Counted from the stretch's first letter, positions 35,129 through 44,667 are shown. The stretch: DNA of 64,000 bases from Bradyrhizobium sp. LTSP885 (GCF_000938305.1 NZ_JYMT01000004.1:62001-126000); one strand, 5' to 3'. Translations and numbers: made by a program. Notes: generated from the sequence alone by a model not told the origin.

Positions 35129-36454
35129 TCACCCTCCCCCGCCCGGCTCCAGCGCCTCGCCGAGCTCGATCGGATGCGCCATGGCCTGATGCAGCGCGTC
35201 CTTGTCGAGCTCGCCTTCGGACAGGCTGATCACCACGCAGGCGACGCCATTGCCGACCAGGTTGGTCAGCGCGCGGCATTCGCTCATGAACTTGTCGATG
35301 CCGACCAGGATGGCAATCGACTGGATCGGAATGTCAGGCACGATCGACAGCGTCGCGGCGAGCGTGATGAAGCCCGCACCGGTGACGCCGGAGGCGCCCT
35401 TCGAGGTGATCATGGCGACGCCGAGAATGCCGAGCTCCTGCCAGATCGTCAGATGGGTGTTGGTGGCCTGAGCCAGGAACAACGTCGCCAGCGTCATGTA
35501 GATGTTGGTGCCGTCGAGGTTGAAGCTGTAGCCGGTCGGGATCACGAGGCCGACCACCGAGCGCGAGGCTCCGAGATGCTCCATCTTCTGGATCATCTGC
35601 GGCAACACGGTCTCGGACGACGAGGTGCCGAGCACGATCAACAGCTCGTCCTTGATGTAGGCGATGAAGCGGATGATCGAGAAGCCCGCCAGCCGCGCGA
35701 TGGCACCGAGCACGATCAGCACGAACAGGATGCTGGTGAGATAGAAGGTGCCGATCAGCGCGGCCAGGTTCACCAGCGAGCCGAGGCCGTAGGCGCCGAC
35801 CGTGAAGGCCATGGCGCCGAACGCGCCGAGCGGCGCGACGCGGACGATCATGCGGATGATGCCGAAGAACATCTTGGCGGCCTTGTCGATCGCCGCGGCG
35901 ATCGGTTCGCCCGTTTTGCCCATGAGCGCGATCGCAAACCCCGAGAGAATCGAGATCAGCAGCACCTGCAACAGGTCGCCGCGCGCAAGCGCGCCGAAAT
36001 AGCTGTCCGGAATGATCGCCATCAGATGGGCGACGATGCCCTGTTCCTTCGCCTGGGTGACGTAGGTCGCGACCGACTTCGGATCGATCGTGGACGGATC
36101 GATGTTGAAACCGCGGCCGGGCTGCAGCACCTCGCCGACCACAAGGCCGAACGCGAGCGCGACCGTCGACACCATCTCGAAATAGACCAGCGCCTTCAGT
36201 CCGACCCGGCCGACGCGCTTGAGATCGCCCATCGAGGAGATGCCGTGCACCACCGTGCAGAAGATCACAGGCGCGATCATCATCTTGATCAGCGCGATGA
36301 AGCCGTCGCCGAGCGGCTTCAGTTCCTTGCCGAGGTCGGGATAGAAATGCCCGATCAGGACCCCCGCGAAGATCGCGATCAGTACCTGGATGTAGAGGAT
36401 CTTGTACCAGGGATGATGTGGCCGGACGACCGGTTGGATCGCGTCTGTGGTCAT
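35129..36454 (-). CDS. dctA: C4-dicarboxylate/proton symporter DctA
   Basis: 441 residues, glutamate-transporter fold. Recognisable elements: [25 protein letters not shown] at the N-terminus, the serine-rich re-entrant loop [14 protein letters not shown], and [25 protein letters not shown]. This set is typical of DctA, which imports succinate, fumarate and malate and supports nitrogen fixation in rhizobial bacteroids. No NtrC-type/sigma-54 promoter or adjacent dctBD is seen. A GGGGGG ribosome site precedes the ATG. Confidence 0.92.
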   Translation of the reverse strand: MTTDAIQPVVRPHHPWYKILYIQVLIAIFAGVLIGHFYPDLGKELKPLGDGFIALIKMMIAPVIFCTVVHGISSMGDLKRVGRVGLKALVYFEMVSTVALAFGLVVGEVLQPGRGFNIDPSTIDPKSVATYVTQAKEQGIVAHLMAIIPDSYFGALARGDLLQVLLISILSGFAIALMGKTGEPIAAAIDKAAKMFFGIIRMIVRVAPLGAFGAMAFTVGAYGLGSLVNLAALIGTFYLTSILFVLIVLGAIARLAGFSIIRFIAYIKDELLIVLGTSSSETVLPQMIQKMEHLGASRSVVGLVIPTGYSFNLDGTNIYMTLATLFLAQATNTHLTIWQELGILGVAMITSKGASGVTGAGFITLAATLSIVPDIPIQSIAILVGIDKFMSECRALTNLVGNGVACVVISLSEGELDKDALHQAMAHPIELGEALEPGGGG

Positions 36455-36497
36455 AAAGTCCCCCCGACTGACAGTTATTATTTTTATCGTTTCGTAG

Positions 36498-37214
36498 TCA
36501 CGGCCGCTTGGGAATATTCAACCCGCGCTCTACCGCCGGCCGCTTGAGGCCGCGCTCGAGCCAGGCCGCGACATGCTTGAACCGGTCGAACTCGACCAGC
36601 TCCCGCGCGCCGTAGAAGCCGATCAGGTTGCGCACCCAGCCGAGCATCGAGATGTCGGCGATGGTGTAGTCGTCGTCCATGAACCACTGCCGTCCGGCAA
36701 GGTGCGTCTCCATCACGCCGAGCAAGCGGCTGGATTCGGCGACGTAACGCTGCAGCGGCCGCTTGTCCTCATAGTCCTTGCCGGCGAATTTGTGGAAGAA
36801 GCCGAGCTGGCCGAACATCGGCCCAATGCCGCCCATCTGGAAATGAACCCACTGGATGGTTTCGTAACGGCGCGCCGGGTCCGCCGGCAACAGCTTACCG
36901 GTCTTCTCGGCGAGGTATTGCAGGATGGCGCCGGATTCGAACAACGGCAACGGCTTGCCGCCGGGCCCGTCGGGATCGAGGATGGCCGGGATCTTGCCGT
37001 TCGGGTTCAGCGAAAGGAACTCCGGTGTCTTCTGGTCGTCCTTGTTGAAGTCGACAAGATGCACCTCGTAGGGCAGCCCGATCTCCTCGAGCATGATCGA
37101 GACCTTCACCCCGTTCGGCGTCGGCAGCGAATAGAGCTGCAGGCGGTCCGGGTGCTGGGCAGGCCAGCGGCGCGTGATCGGAAAGGCAGACAGGTCGGGC
37201 ATGGATTGGCTCAT
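36498..37214 (-). CDS. Glutathione S-transferase family protein (YfcG-like)
   Basis: 238 residues. N-terminal thioredoxin-like domain ([28 protein letters not shown] ... NPNGKIPAI ... [14 protein letters not shown]) and a helical C-terminal domain ([19 protein letters not shown] ... [14 protein letters not shown]). The TPNG motif places it with Nu-class/YfcG-type enzymes that bind glutathione disulfide. The ATG at 37214 is chosen; another lies at 37202. Confidence 0.9.
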   Translation of the reverse strand: MSQSMPDLSAFPITRRWPAQHPDRLQLYSLPTPNGVKVSIMLEEIGLPYEVHLVDFNKDDQKTPEFLSLNPNGKIPAILDPDGPGGKPLPLFESGAILQYLAEKTGKLLPADPARRYETIQWVHFQMGGIGPMFGQLGFFHKFAGKDYEDKRPLQRYVAESSRLLGVMETHLAGRQWFMDDDYTIADISMLGWVRNLIGFYGARELVEFDRFKHVAAWLERGLKRPAVERGLNIPKRP

Positions 37215-37331
37215 CAGCAGGCGGGCGGTGGCGGTCGGTCTGAACTTAGGCGATCCGACGCGCCGATTGAAGCCCGCCCCTCTGCGATAATCCAACGTTC
37301 AACCTGCTATTCGTCTTGCGCCTCCCGCAGC

Positions 37332-39410
37332 TTACTTGGCCTTCTTCTTGGCCTTTTTGACGCGTGTCGCCTTCTTGGCAGGACGAGCTTTCGCCGGCCG
37401 CGCCTTTTTTAGCGCCTTGGTTTTTGCCGCCTTGGCTTTTGTCGCCGTGGATTTCGGCGTCCCGCTCTTCGCAGCCCGCTTCTTCGTAGTCGCTCTCTTG
37501 CTCGTGCCTGTTTGTCCTGTTGGAACCAGCGAGTGCGGACCAACCGCGGGCGCAACTCCGCCGACTGCACTCTGCAGGCCCGGGCGCGCCCGCGTGCTGG
37601 CGCTGGCCTGATCGACCGGCGTTGGCAACGCGTCGGCCGCTGGTGTCGCCGACAGCCAGAACGCCAGTTCGGCTGATTTGACCTGGTTGTCGGCCGAGAA
37701 ATAGCTGTTCTGCCAGCTGTCGTCGCTCGCAAGGGAATGCCAGGCCGTGTTGGGGTTGGTCTGCAACCAGTAGCGCCAGGCGTAGTGATCATAGACGTCG
37801 AGACAATGCGCGGCATAGGCCTCCGCGACCGCCCGGTGGGCGCGGATGATCACCAGGTTCTCGTCGTTGTTGTAGGACGCCTTGTAACCGAGATTGTGAC
37901 TGCCGGTGATCACGATGCAATCGTCGGCGAAAGGATCGATCACCACGATCTTGTCGTGGATCACGGCATGGCCCGCCTGGTTCAGCTCGGCCTCCCACTG
38001 GTCGAACGCGTCGTCCTTGGTCACGCCGCGGGTATGGATGACGCGGAAATCCTCCGGTAGCGGCGGGTCGCCCTTTTGGCGCTTCGGCTGCTTGGCGCTG
38101 GAGTCGCCCCCGGTGATTCCGACGGCGAACGCGCCTGACGCCTGGGGCGCAGTGACTGCGCCGCGCACGAACAACGAGGGCTTCGCCTTGAGGGCGTCCG
38201 TAATCGCGTCGATGATGCTCGGCGAGCCCGGCTCGAACACAAGGAACAGGATCGCCTGCTTTGCGCCCGCGATCGCGTCGAACACCATCTTCAGGTCGGG
38301 CGGCGTCTCCTCGCCGGGTCCGGGCTTGGCGGCCCTGCGCTTCAACGTATTCGGCGAGAACCAGAGGTCGACCGTACCGCTGTTGTCCTCCAGCGTGATC
38401 GTCGGAAGTCCCTTGTTATCTGCCTCGCGAAGCGCCGGGCCCTGCTCCGCCTTGCCGTTGTTGCCCGGCGGTACGGTATCGTCCTTCAGCCGCTGCCAGT
38501 AGTCGGCATAGGCCTGCGCCATCGCCGGCGAGCGCGCGATGATCGTGTTGTTGGTCTGCGCACACAGCGCGTTCGACGTGCAATTGGTCGACCCGAACAG
38601 CACCGCCTGCGGCGTGCCGTTGACCAGCACCTGGAACTTGTTGTGGCCGATGCTGTTGCTCGGCATGAAGCGGTCGATCACGGTCAACCCGGCCGCCTTG
38701 ATCTGCTGGCGCTCCTGGGCATAGGTGTCGTTGGTCAGATCGCCGCCCTTCTTGGTGCCACCCGGCATGTTGGATAGAATCAGGCTGCCCCGGCTGCGCA
38801 GCGCGGCGAAGTGCTGGATCAGCTCCGGATCCTGGAATTCGTAAAGCGCGAGCAGCAATTCGCCGTTGGAGCTCAAGGCTTCGTCGGGAAGCGTGGTGAG
38901 CGCCTCGATCATCTCTCCGGCGAGATCCATCCGCAGTTGATCGCCGATCGTGACGATCCGCGCCTTCAAGACGTCGACCATCCCGCCCGCCGGCGAGCCG
39001 TCGGTGAGCTTGTGCGCGGTCGCCTGCGTGGCCAGGATGCCGCGGTTGAAATAGGCCGACAGCGTGCCGTAGTTCGGGCTGAGCTGCACCTGATTCGAGA
39101 TCAGCGGCCCAAAGGGCATCGGCTGCAGGGCGCCGGGCGTGCCGCTCATCGGCACGATCTTGTATTTGTAGGTGCCGCCGCGCTTGGCGTAGACATCCTT
39201 CCAGAAAAACTTCTGCACGGGGTCGTTGGCGGTGGTGCGGCCCGGCGTCGCGTCCTCGCCCTTGAACGTCGCCAGCGCCGGCAGCACGGTTTCGGTTCCA
39301 GCCTTGACGTCGATCCGATGAACAGCGAATCCGAGACAATTCGCGAGCTTGCCGCCGAAGGTCCAGGCAACCACGGCCATATCGTTGTTGGAGAATGCGA
39401 CGGCTTTCAT
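37332..39410 (-). CDS. Phospholipase D-like protein with histone H1-like C-terminal tail
   Basis: 692 residues. Two PLD-type halves are visible: the first site is degenerate (H256-N-K258 without the Asp, then GSTN), the second is complete (H485-x-K487-x4-D492, then GSHN). The N-terminal 100 residues may form a strand-rich domain with a fibronectin-like look. Residues 638-692 are almost entirely Lys, Ala, Thr and Pro, like eukaryotic H1 or AlgP/Hc1 tails. No signal peptide. Nucleic acid or phospholipid substrates are both possible. Confidence 0.75.
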   Translation of the reverse strand: MKAVAFSNNDMAVVAWTFGGKLANCLGFAVHRIDVKAGTETVLPALATFKGEDATPGRTTANDPVQKFFWKDVYAKRGGTYKYKIVPMSGTPGALQPMPFGPLISNQVQLSPNYGTLSAYFNRGILATQATAHKLTDGSPAGGMVDVLKARIVTIGDQLRMDLAGEMIEALTTLPDEALSSNGELLLALYEFQDPELIQHFAALRSRGSLILSNMPGGTKKGGDLTNDTYAQERQQIKAAGLTVIDRFMPSNSIGHNKFQVLVNGTPQAVLFGSTNCTSNALCAQTNNTIIARSPAMAQAYADYWQRLKDDTVPPGNNGKAEQGPALREADNKGLPTITLEDNSGTVDLWFSPNTLKRRAAKPGPGEETPPDLKMVFDAIAGAKQAILFLVFEPGSPSIIDAITDALKAKPSLFVRGAVTAPQASGAFAVGITGGDSSAKQPKRQKGDPPLPEDFRVIHTRGVTKDDAFDQWEAELNQAGHAVIHDKIVVIDPFADDCIVITGSHNLGYKASYNNDENLVIIRAHRAVAEAYAAHCLDVYDHYAWRYWLQTNPNTAWHSLASDDSWQNSYFSADNQVKSAELAFWLSATPAADALPTPVDQASASTRARPGLQSAVGGVAPAVGPHSLVPTGQTGTSKRATTKKRAAKSGTPKSTATKAKAAKTKALKKARPAKARPAKKATRVKKAKKKAK

Positions 39411-39763
39411 GACGCCTCCTTAAATCTTGAATCCCGGATGGGACGATAAATCTCGGATGTGACGCTGGATCGAAAATACGGATCGAAAATGATGAGCTGC
39501 AGGATGTGGCGAAGAAGGCCGCCACGATTGGTGATCAAAATCAGTTAAAAGTTGCAATGAACGTGTCGAGCGACTTGAAGTTATACACGTAAACGGGCCG
39601 CCCCGCACGCGATATTGCCTGATTTTGCTACCAAAAGATGTGAACTGATTCACATTGCCCCGGTTGGGCGGCACCGCACCTGCCCTTGTCGCTGGGCGCC
39701 GTGTAGGACAGATTGGCGGCCCACGGCGTCTTATCGGAATTGGACAACGGACTTCGACAACAC
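39411..39763. other. Divergent intergenic region
   Basis: About 350 bp between the PLD-like gene and the divergent SDR gene, more A/T-rich than its surroundings. It holds a short direct repeat GGATCGAAAAT at roughly 39469 and 39481 and the CRP-like site listed separately. No gene is evident. Confidence 0.6.
39639..39654. promoter_or_regulatory. CRP/FNR-family-like binding site
   Basis: TGTGA-ACTGAT-TCACA matches the CRP consensus TGTGA-N6-TCACA exactly, inside a slightly longer inverted repeat ATGTGAA-CTGA-TTCACAT. It lies 110 bp upstream of the SDR start and 228 bp upstream of the divergent PLD-like start. No CRP-family gene is in this window. Confidence 0.5.
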
Positions 39764-40615
39764 ATGACCCTCGGCCTCTCCGACGACGAACTCGCAACCC
39801 ACAAGACCGTGTTCGCGGCCGATGCGTTGGCCGGTCAGGTGGTCGTCGTCTCCGGCGCCGCCGGCGGCATCGGGCGCGCGATCGCCTTTCTGTTCGCGCG
39901 GCTCGGCGCCCATGTCGTCGCGGTCGGCCGCAATGGCGACAAGCTCGATGCGCTGGTTGGCAATCTCGGGCGTCACGGCCTGAAGGCCTCCGCCCATGTC
40001 GCAGACATCAAGGACGTCGACGCCGTCAACGCAATGTTCGATGCGGTCTGGGCCGCACATGGCCGTGTCGATATCCTCGTCAACAGCGCCGGCGGCCAGT
40101 TCCCGCAGGCCGCGATCGATTTTTCCAGCAAGGGCTGGAACGCGGTCATCAATACCAACCTCAACGGCACCTGGTACATGATGCAGGCTGCAGCGCAGCG
40201 CTGGCGCGACCGCAAACATCCTGGCAGCATCGTCAACATCGTCGTGGTCACGACCCATGGCCTTTACGGCGTCGCGCATACGATCGCGGCGCGGTCCGGT
40301 GTGATCGGGCTGTCGCGCGCGCTTGCGGTCGAGTGGGCGCCACTCAACATCCGGGTCAACTGCATCGCCCCCGGCGCGATCGAAACCGAGGGCTGGAACG
40401 TCTATACCGAGGAGGCACGCGCCGCCTATCCGCGCTCCAACCCGATGATGCGGCCGGGTTCGCCCTGGGATATCGCCGAGGCCAGCATCTACCTCGCCGG
40501 CCCCTCCGGCCAATTCATCACCGGCGAGACGCTGACCGTCGACGGCGGCGGCCAGCATTGGGGCGAGACCTGGACCACCGGCAAGCCGGATTATTTCAGG
40601 GGCGGCGACGATTAG
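39764..40615 (+). CDS. SDR family oxidoreductase, 2,4-dienoyl-CoA reductase-like
   Basis: 283 residues. Cofactor motif SGAAGGIG near residues 33-40, NSAGGQFP, and the C-terminal VNCIAPGAIETEG typical of dienoyl-CoA reductases. The classical YxxxK is absent: the position reads THGLYGVAHTIAARSGV, with Thr and Arg where Tyr and Lys would be. Dienoyl-CoA reductases also lack the standard YxxxK but keep the Lys, so activity here is uncertain. The ATG at 39764 is preferred to the frame start at 39713. Its stop overlaps that of the convergent Lin0512 gene. Confidence 0.82.
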   Translation: MTLGLSDDELATHKTVFAADALAGQVVVVSGAAGGIGRAIAFLFARLGAHVVAVGRNGDKLDALVGNLGRHGLKASAHVADIKDVDAVNAMFDAVWAAHGRVDILVNSAGGQFPQAAIDFSSKGWNAVINTNLNGTWYMMQAAAQRWRDRKHPGSIVNIVVVTTHGLYGVAHTIAARSGVIGLSRALAVEWAPLNIRVNCIAPGAIETEGWNVYTEEARAAYPRSNPMMRPGSPWDIAEASIYLAGPSGQFITGETLTVDGGGQHWGETWTTGKPDYFRGGDD

Positions 40616-40962
40616 CCGGTCTTTCCGTCGTCGAAGCTGACAATCACCGCGGCATTCGCGATCAGGATCGGGTCATTGCCGAGGTCCGACGGGATTTCGA
40701 GCCCGCCCGCGATCGCCTTCACCGTCTTGGTGCCGTAGGGCAGTTCTTTTGCGACCGCATCGGTATCCACGTCCTGCGGATTCGGCACGGCGATCGTGAC
40801 GTCGACGAACATATCGTTCGCGGTCTTGCCGAGCATGCGGAAGAAGCCGAGACTGGAGTGGCGGATCGCATCCGAAACCGCACGCTTGGCGGCCTTGGTG
40901 GCGTCGCGGCCATGGACGTCGACGCCCATGCCCATTTCGGTGATACAGCGCACGCGTGTCAT
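40612..40962 (-). CDS. Lin0512 family protein
   Basis: 116 residues, MTRVRCITEMGMGVDVHGRDATKAAKRAVSDAIRHSSL at the start followed by strand-rich sequence. This is the conserved pattern of the Lin0512 family, small alpha/beta proteins of unknown role. The longer frame upstream passes through a repeat-like region, so the ATG at 40962 is used. Tail-to-tail overlap with the SDR gene. Confidence 0.82.
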   Translation of the reverse strand: MTRVRCITEMGMGVDVHGRDATKAAKRAVSDAIRHSSLGFFRMLGKTANDMFVDVTIAVPNPQDVDTDAVAKELPYGTKTVKAIAGGLEIPSDLGNDPILIANAAVIVSFDDGKTG

Positions 40963-41101
40963 GAGGATTCCTGTGGTCGTTGGCGTGGAGATATCAACTT
41001 CAATCGTCCGCGGCGACAGCGACGTCAAGTCATGCGCTCGCGATCTCGCGGCAGTGTGAGCCCGAGATTTGCTCTCGTTTCGCCCTCTCTTGGAACAGAG
41101 G

Positions 41102-41212
41102 GCGCAGGGAAAGCCGGGTGCACGCTGCACCCGCGGTCCCGTGTGCAAGAGTAGAAAGAGAAGTGCACACGAGCATACAGGTCCAGCGGAGGCACTCCGG
41201 CTTTCCCTGCGC
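41102..41212. repeat. Nested inverted-repeat (cruciform-like) element
   Basis: GCGCAGGGAAAGCCGG (41102-41117) pairs perfectly with CCGGCTTTCCCTGCGC (41197-41212). Inside are two more hairpins: GGGTGCA / TGCACCC (41116-41132) and GTGTGCA / TGCACAC (41141-41170). Together they would fold into a branched structure. I recall similar sequence from Bradyrhizobium intergenic spacers, so it is probably a dispersed family. Confidence 0.75.
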
Positions 41213-41770
41213 GATGGTTTTACGGTTTCCTTCGTGCTCTCCCCGGTGAGCGCTTCGTTGCCACCGTCGCCCCCTTAGAAGCGTTTGCTTCTCGAAAGCT
41301 TTCCGCCTGCATTGCAGCGTAAGGACCACACGACTTCGCCGTCCGCGTCATGCACACTCGTCAGTTGCGCAATCCGCGTCCACCGCATCCCACCGCGCGT
41401 TCGTGACGTGCGCTCGCCCCTCAATCGGGTGGGACGGGGATATCTATATCACTGAGTTGCCCTTCTGAAAATCGGAATATTTTGTCATGGGGCCTTGACG
41501 GGTTTTTGCTGAGTTGCCCGTCGGGCAGTCACATAGTCAGTCACACAGCGAGAACGGGGCACTTCAGGATGGGTCGAAGGCTGTGATCGCCTGGATCGCG
41601 GCGTCGCAAGAGACAATACGTCAGGGCGTGAACCCATAATTCAGAGGCGTCGGCGAACGTCAGCTTTGGTGCGATTTCGGACTCAAGTCGAACATCTAGG
41701 CGCTTCCGAGAAGGGCCAGAGGCGGACATCGCATCGTGCTATGCTTAGCCCGGTCTCAGTGGGGGGCGGT

Positions 41771-42031
41771 CTACATCTTACGCGCGGATGAAAGACACGC
41801 TCGTATTTTCTCAATAGGAGACGTGGAAGCCCACTGTGGCTGCACAGCCTGAGCATCCAAGTATGAGAGCGTGACGAACATAACAACAGCGACGATAGAG
41901 AGAGGCAGTGCGATAATAGGCGGAAGTGGCAGGAAGCAGAGGGCCATACAGATGGCACCGTGCCACGGATTAGGATTTAGAGACCGCTTCAAAGCGGAGT
42001 ACACAGCCAGCAGGCGTGATCCGGTTAGCAT
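41771..42031 (-). CDS. Possible small membrane protein
   Basis: An 86-residue frame with one long hydrophobic span (AICMALCFLPLPPIIALPLS, continuing IVAVVMFVTL), which could be one or two membrane helices, flanked by basic and polar ends. Its ATG overlaps the stop of the upstream frame (ATGCTAA), an arrangement typical of coupled genes. There is no recognised family and the surroundings are repeat-rich, so it may be a remnant. Confidence 0.35.
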   Translation of the reverse strand: MLTGSRLLAVYSALKRSLNPNPWHGAICMALCFLPLPPIIALPLSIVAVVMFVTLSYLDAQAVQPQWASTSPIEKIRACLSSARKM

Positions 42032-42243
42032 TGCGCCGCACCCAACTTAGAGGTGTCGTTTGATACCACGCTATTAATCGGCAAATAAGAGACAGGCTCG
42101 CCAATCGCAGGCATTTGATAGATCTTGAGGTCTGCATTGGGCCAATCGCGTCGATTTTGGCAGGTCGGCGGCACGTCCGGATAGCGGTTAATCTCGGACG
42201 TGTGGGATGTCCGGATTTGCCGGTTGAAGGCATCGCTCCGAGA
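42025..42243 (-). pseudogene. Protein-like frame without a proper start, possible gene remnant
   Basis: 72 codons read SDAFNRQIRTSHTSEINRYP, then DVPPTCQNRRDWPNADLKIY, ending VVSNDTSKLGAAQC. Composition and the lack of rare residues look like real protein, but the only in-frame starts are internal (for example GTG at 42174) and a stop codon precedes it. It overlaps the next frame by seven bases. Likely the 3' end of a broken gene of unknown function. Confidence 0.35.
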
Positions 42244-42331
42244 TCAATAGCCGGTCGCCGCCAGCCCTATTGCATTGTGTGTTCAACGCCGCCGGTCGTC
42301 CGTCGCCGCGCTCGATCTTCGTGGTGCTACG

Positions 42332-43405
42332 TCACGCCTGCGGTGCGACCGCCGAAAACGCCGCGAGCGTCCGATCGACCGCCGCGCGGTCAATATGACG
42401 ATGCGTGACCAGCCGAAGCTGCGTCGCACCGCTGGCCTGCACCAGAATGCCGCTTGCCCTCAGCGCAGACGCCCAGCCGGCGGCATCGTGCGCTGAGTTC
42501 GTGACATCGATGCGCAGGATGTTGGTCTGCACGTGGTCGGGTTGGGCGAGCGCCGGATCCAGCCATGCTAGTCCTTGCGCAAGCCGCGCGGCGGCCTCGT
42601 GATCTTCGCGCAGACGCTCGATCATGGTGTCGAGCGCGACCAGGCCGGCGGCTGCGATCACGCCGGCCTGCCGCATATTGCCGCCGACGATGCGGCGGAA
42701 CGCCCGCGCCCGCGCGATGAGGGCGTCATCGCCAACCAGGAGACTGCCGACCGGGGCGCTTAGTCCCTTCGAGACGCAGAACATCAGGCTGTCGGCGTGC
42801 GCGGCAATCTGGTGCGCGCTGACGCCGAGCGCCACAGCGGCATTGAACAGACGCGCGCCGTCGACATGCACGGCAATGGCGCTCTCGCGGCCGAGCGCGT
42901 GGATTCGCGCCATATGCGGCAGCGGCAGCACGGTACCGCCGGCGCCGTTGTGGGTGGTCTCCATCCAGATCAGCGCCGGTCGCGGCCGGCCCGCCGATGA
43001 CGCGGCACGGATCGCCTGCGCGAGCATCTCTTCATCCATCGCGCCACGGCGGCTCGGGACCGATCGCGGGACCAGACCCGCCACCGTCACCATGCTGCCG
43101 ATCTCCGAATTGAACAAATGTGCGCCGCCGTCGGCAAACACCTCGCCGCCCCGCTCGCCATGCGCAAGCATCGCCACGAGATTGCCCATCGTGCCGCTCG
43201 GCACGAACAGTGCCGCCGTCTTGCCGGTCAGCGACGCCGCCCGCGCCTCCAGCGCGCGCACGGTCGGATCGCTGTCACGGCTGTCGTCACCGAGCGGCGC
43301 GCTACGCATCGCCTCATACATCGCCTCGGTCGGCAACGTCACGGTGTCGCTGCGCAGATCGACGATGTCGGTTGCGGCCGTGGGGGTCTCGCTGGCGTCC
43401 ATCAT
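42332..43405 (-). CDS. Low-specificity L-threonine aldolase
   Basis: 357 residues, PLP-dependent fold type I. Signature elements: DLRSDTVTLPTEAMYEAM near the N-terminus, GDD, LFVPSGTMGNLVAMLAH, the aspartate in HVDGARLFNAAVAL, and the Schiff-base lysine in FCVSKGLSAPVGSLLVG. It cleaves threonine/allo-threonine to glycine and acetaldehyde. Its start overlaps the symporter stop by four bases (43402-43405). Third gene of the gntR operon. Confidence 0.92.
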   Translation of the reverse strand: MMDASETPTAATDIVDLRSDTVTLPTEAMYEAMRSAPLGDDSRDSDPTVRALEARAASLTGKTAALFVPSGTMGNLVAMLAHGERGGEVFADGGAHLFNSEIGSMVTVAGLVPRSVPSRRGAMDEEMLAQAIRAASSAGRPRPALIWMETTHNGAGGTVLPLPHMARIHALGRESAIAVHVDGARLFNAAVALGVSAHQIAAHADSLMFCVSKGLSAPVGSLLVGDDALIARARAFRRIVGGNMRQAGVIAAAGLVALDTMIERLREDHEAAARLAQGLAWLDPALAQPDHVQTNILRIDVTNSAHDAAGWASALRASGILVQASGATQLRLVTHRHIDRAAVDRTLAAFSAVAPQA

Positions 43406-44667
43406 GCGTCCTGGGTCTTCAATGCGAGCGGAGCGGTCTCCGGCGCCGCCACCGCAAGCTCGCCGCCAAAGCGCTGGACCAGCTTCACCGCGACGGTGTT
43501 GCCGAACACGTTGATCGCGGTACGGCCCATGTCGAGGAAGGCGTCGACGCCGGCGATGATCGCCAGCGCCTCGACCGGCAGCCCGATCGCCGACAGCACC
43601 ATGGCGATGGCGACCAGCCCGCCGGAGGGAACATTGGCGCTGCCCTTGCTGGCGATGGTGGTGACCATCACGATGGTCAGCAACGTCGACCAGGAGAGCG
43701 CCACGCCATAGGCCTCGGCCAGGAAGGTGACGGCGAGCGCGAAATACATGATCGCGCCGTCGCGGTTGAAGGCATAGCCGAGCGGCAGCACCACCGAGAC
43801 GATCCGGTTCGGCACGCCCATCGCCTGCAGCTTCTCCATGTGGAGCGGCAGCGTAACTTCCGAGGAACGGGTGGAGAACGCCAGCAGCATCGGCTCCATC
43901 ACCGCTTTCGTCACGGCGATCGGCTTTTCGCCGATCGCAAACAATATCAGCCAGAAGATCACGACCATGACGGCAAGGCCGAGATACATCACGGCCACCA
44001 GCTTGGCGAGCGCGACCACCGTCGCCAGGCCCTGGGTCGCGAACAGCCAGGCCATGATGGCGAACACGGCGAGCGGCGCCAGCGCCGTAATCCATTTCGT
44101 CATCTTGAACATCGCCGCCATCACGGCTTCCAGCACCGCGACGACAGGCTCGCCGACCTTGCCGATCGAAGCCAATGCAAGCCCGAACAGGATGGCGAAG
44201 ACCAGCGTCGGCAGGATCTTCTGCTCGGCCATCGCAGCGACGATGTTCGAGGGGATCATGTCCATGAAGAATTTAACCCAGTCGACCGACACCGCGAGGT
44301 TCGTCGGCAGCTTGCCGGTTGCGGCGAGCGGTGCTCCGGCGCCGGGATGGAAGATCCCGTTGAGCAGCAGGCCGATCACGATCGAGATCACGGTCGCGAG
44401 ATAGAAATAGCCGAGGCAGATCACGACGACGCGGCCGAGTACCTTCATCTCGGTGCCCATCCGGTAGATGCCGAGCGCGACCGATGAGAACACGACGGGA
44501 ATGACGATCATCTTCACCGCCTCGACAAAGCCGGTGCCGAACGGACGCAAGCTCGCGCCGAACTCCGGCCACAGCAGCCCGACGGCGAGCCCCGCGACCA
44601 GGCCGATCAGCATCTGCACCGCAAGCGGCCACGCAAAAACACGCCGGATGCCGGATCGCACGCTCAT
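43402..44667 (-). CDS. Dicarboxylate/amino acid:cation symporter (DAACS family)
   Basis: 421 residues, glutamate-transporter fold. MLIGLVAGLAVGLLWPEFG at the N-terminus, the serine-rich loop AFSTRSSEVTLPLHMEKL, and GYAFNRDGAIMYFALAVTFLAEA. It resembles GltP-type carriers more than DctA. The partner threonine aldolase suggests an amino acid such as a beta-hydroxy amino acid as cargo, which is inference. Overlaps gntR by four bases at 44664-44667. Confidence 0.9.
   Translation of the reverse strand: MSVRSGIRRVFAWPLAVQMLIGLVAGLAVGLLWPEFGASLRPFGTGFVEAVKMIVIPVVFSSVALGIYRMGTEMKVLGRVVVICLGYFYLATVISIVIGLLLNGIFHPGAGAPLAATGKLPTNLAVSVDWVKFFMDMIPSNIVAAMAEQKILPTLVFAILFGLALASIGKVGEPVVAVLEAVMAAMFKMTKWITALAPLAVFAIMAWLFATQGLATVVALAKLVAVMYLGLAVMVVIFWLILFAIGEKPIAVTKAVMEPMLLAFSTRSSEVTLPLHMEKLQAMGVPNRIVSVVLPLGYAFNRDGAIMYFALAVTFLAEAYGVALSWSTLLTIVMVTTIASKGSANVPSGGLVAIAMVLSAIGLPVEALAIIAGVDAFLDMGRTAINVFGNTVAVKLVQRFGGELAVAAPETAPLALKTQDA

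Larger units (their letters stand above)
40963..42331. other. Repeat-rich intergenic stretch with few genes
   Basis: About 1.37 kb without a strong gene. The first part holds the nested inverted-repeat element at 41102-41212. From about 41440 to 42250 base composition is less GC-rich and short frames on the minus strand include two protein-like pieces, listed separately. The rest shows only scattered short palindromes. It may be a graveyard of mobile or foreign sequence. Confidence 0.6.

Noticed and set aside
42332..44095. A 587-codon minus-strand frame
   Set aside because: Its first 230 or so codons read the symporter gene out of frame (Arg/Ala/Gly-rich); only the part from 43405 is the threonine aldolase.
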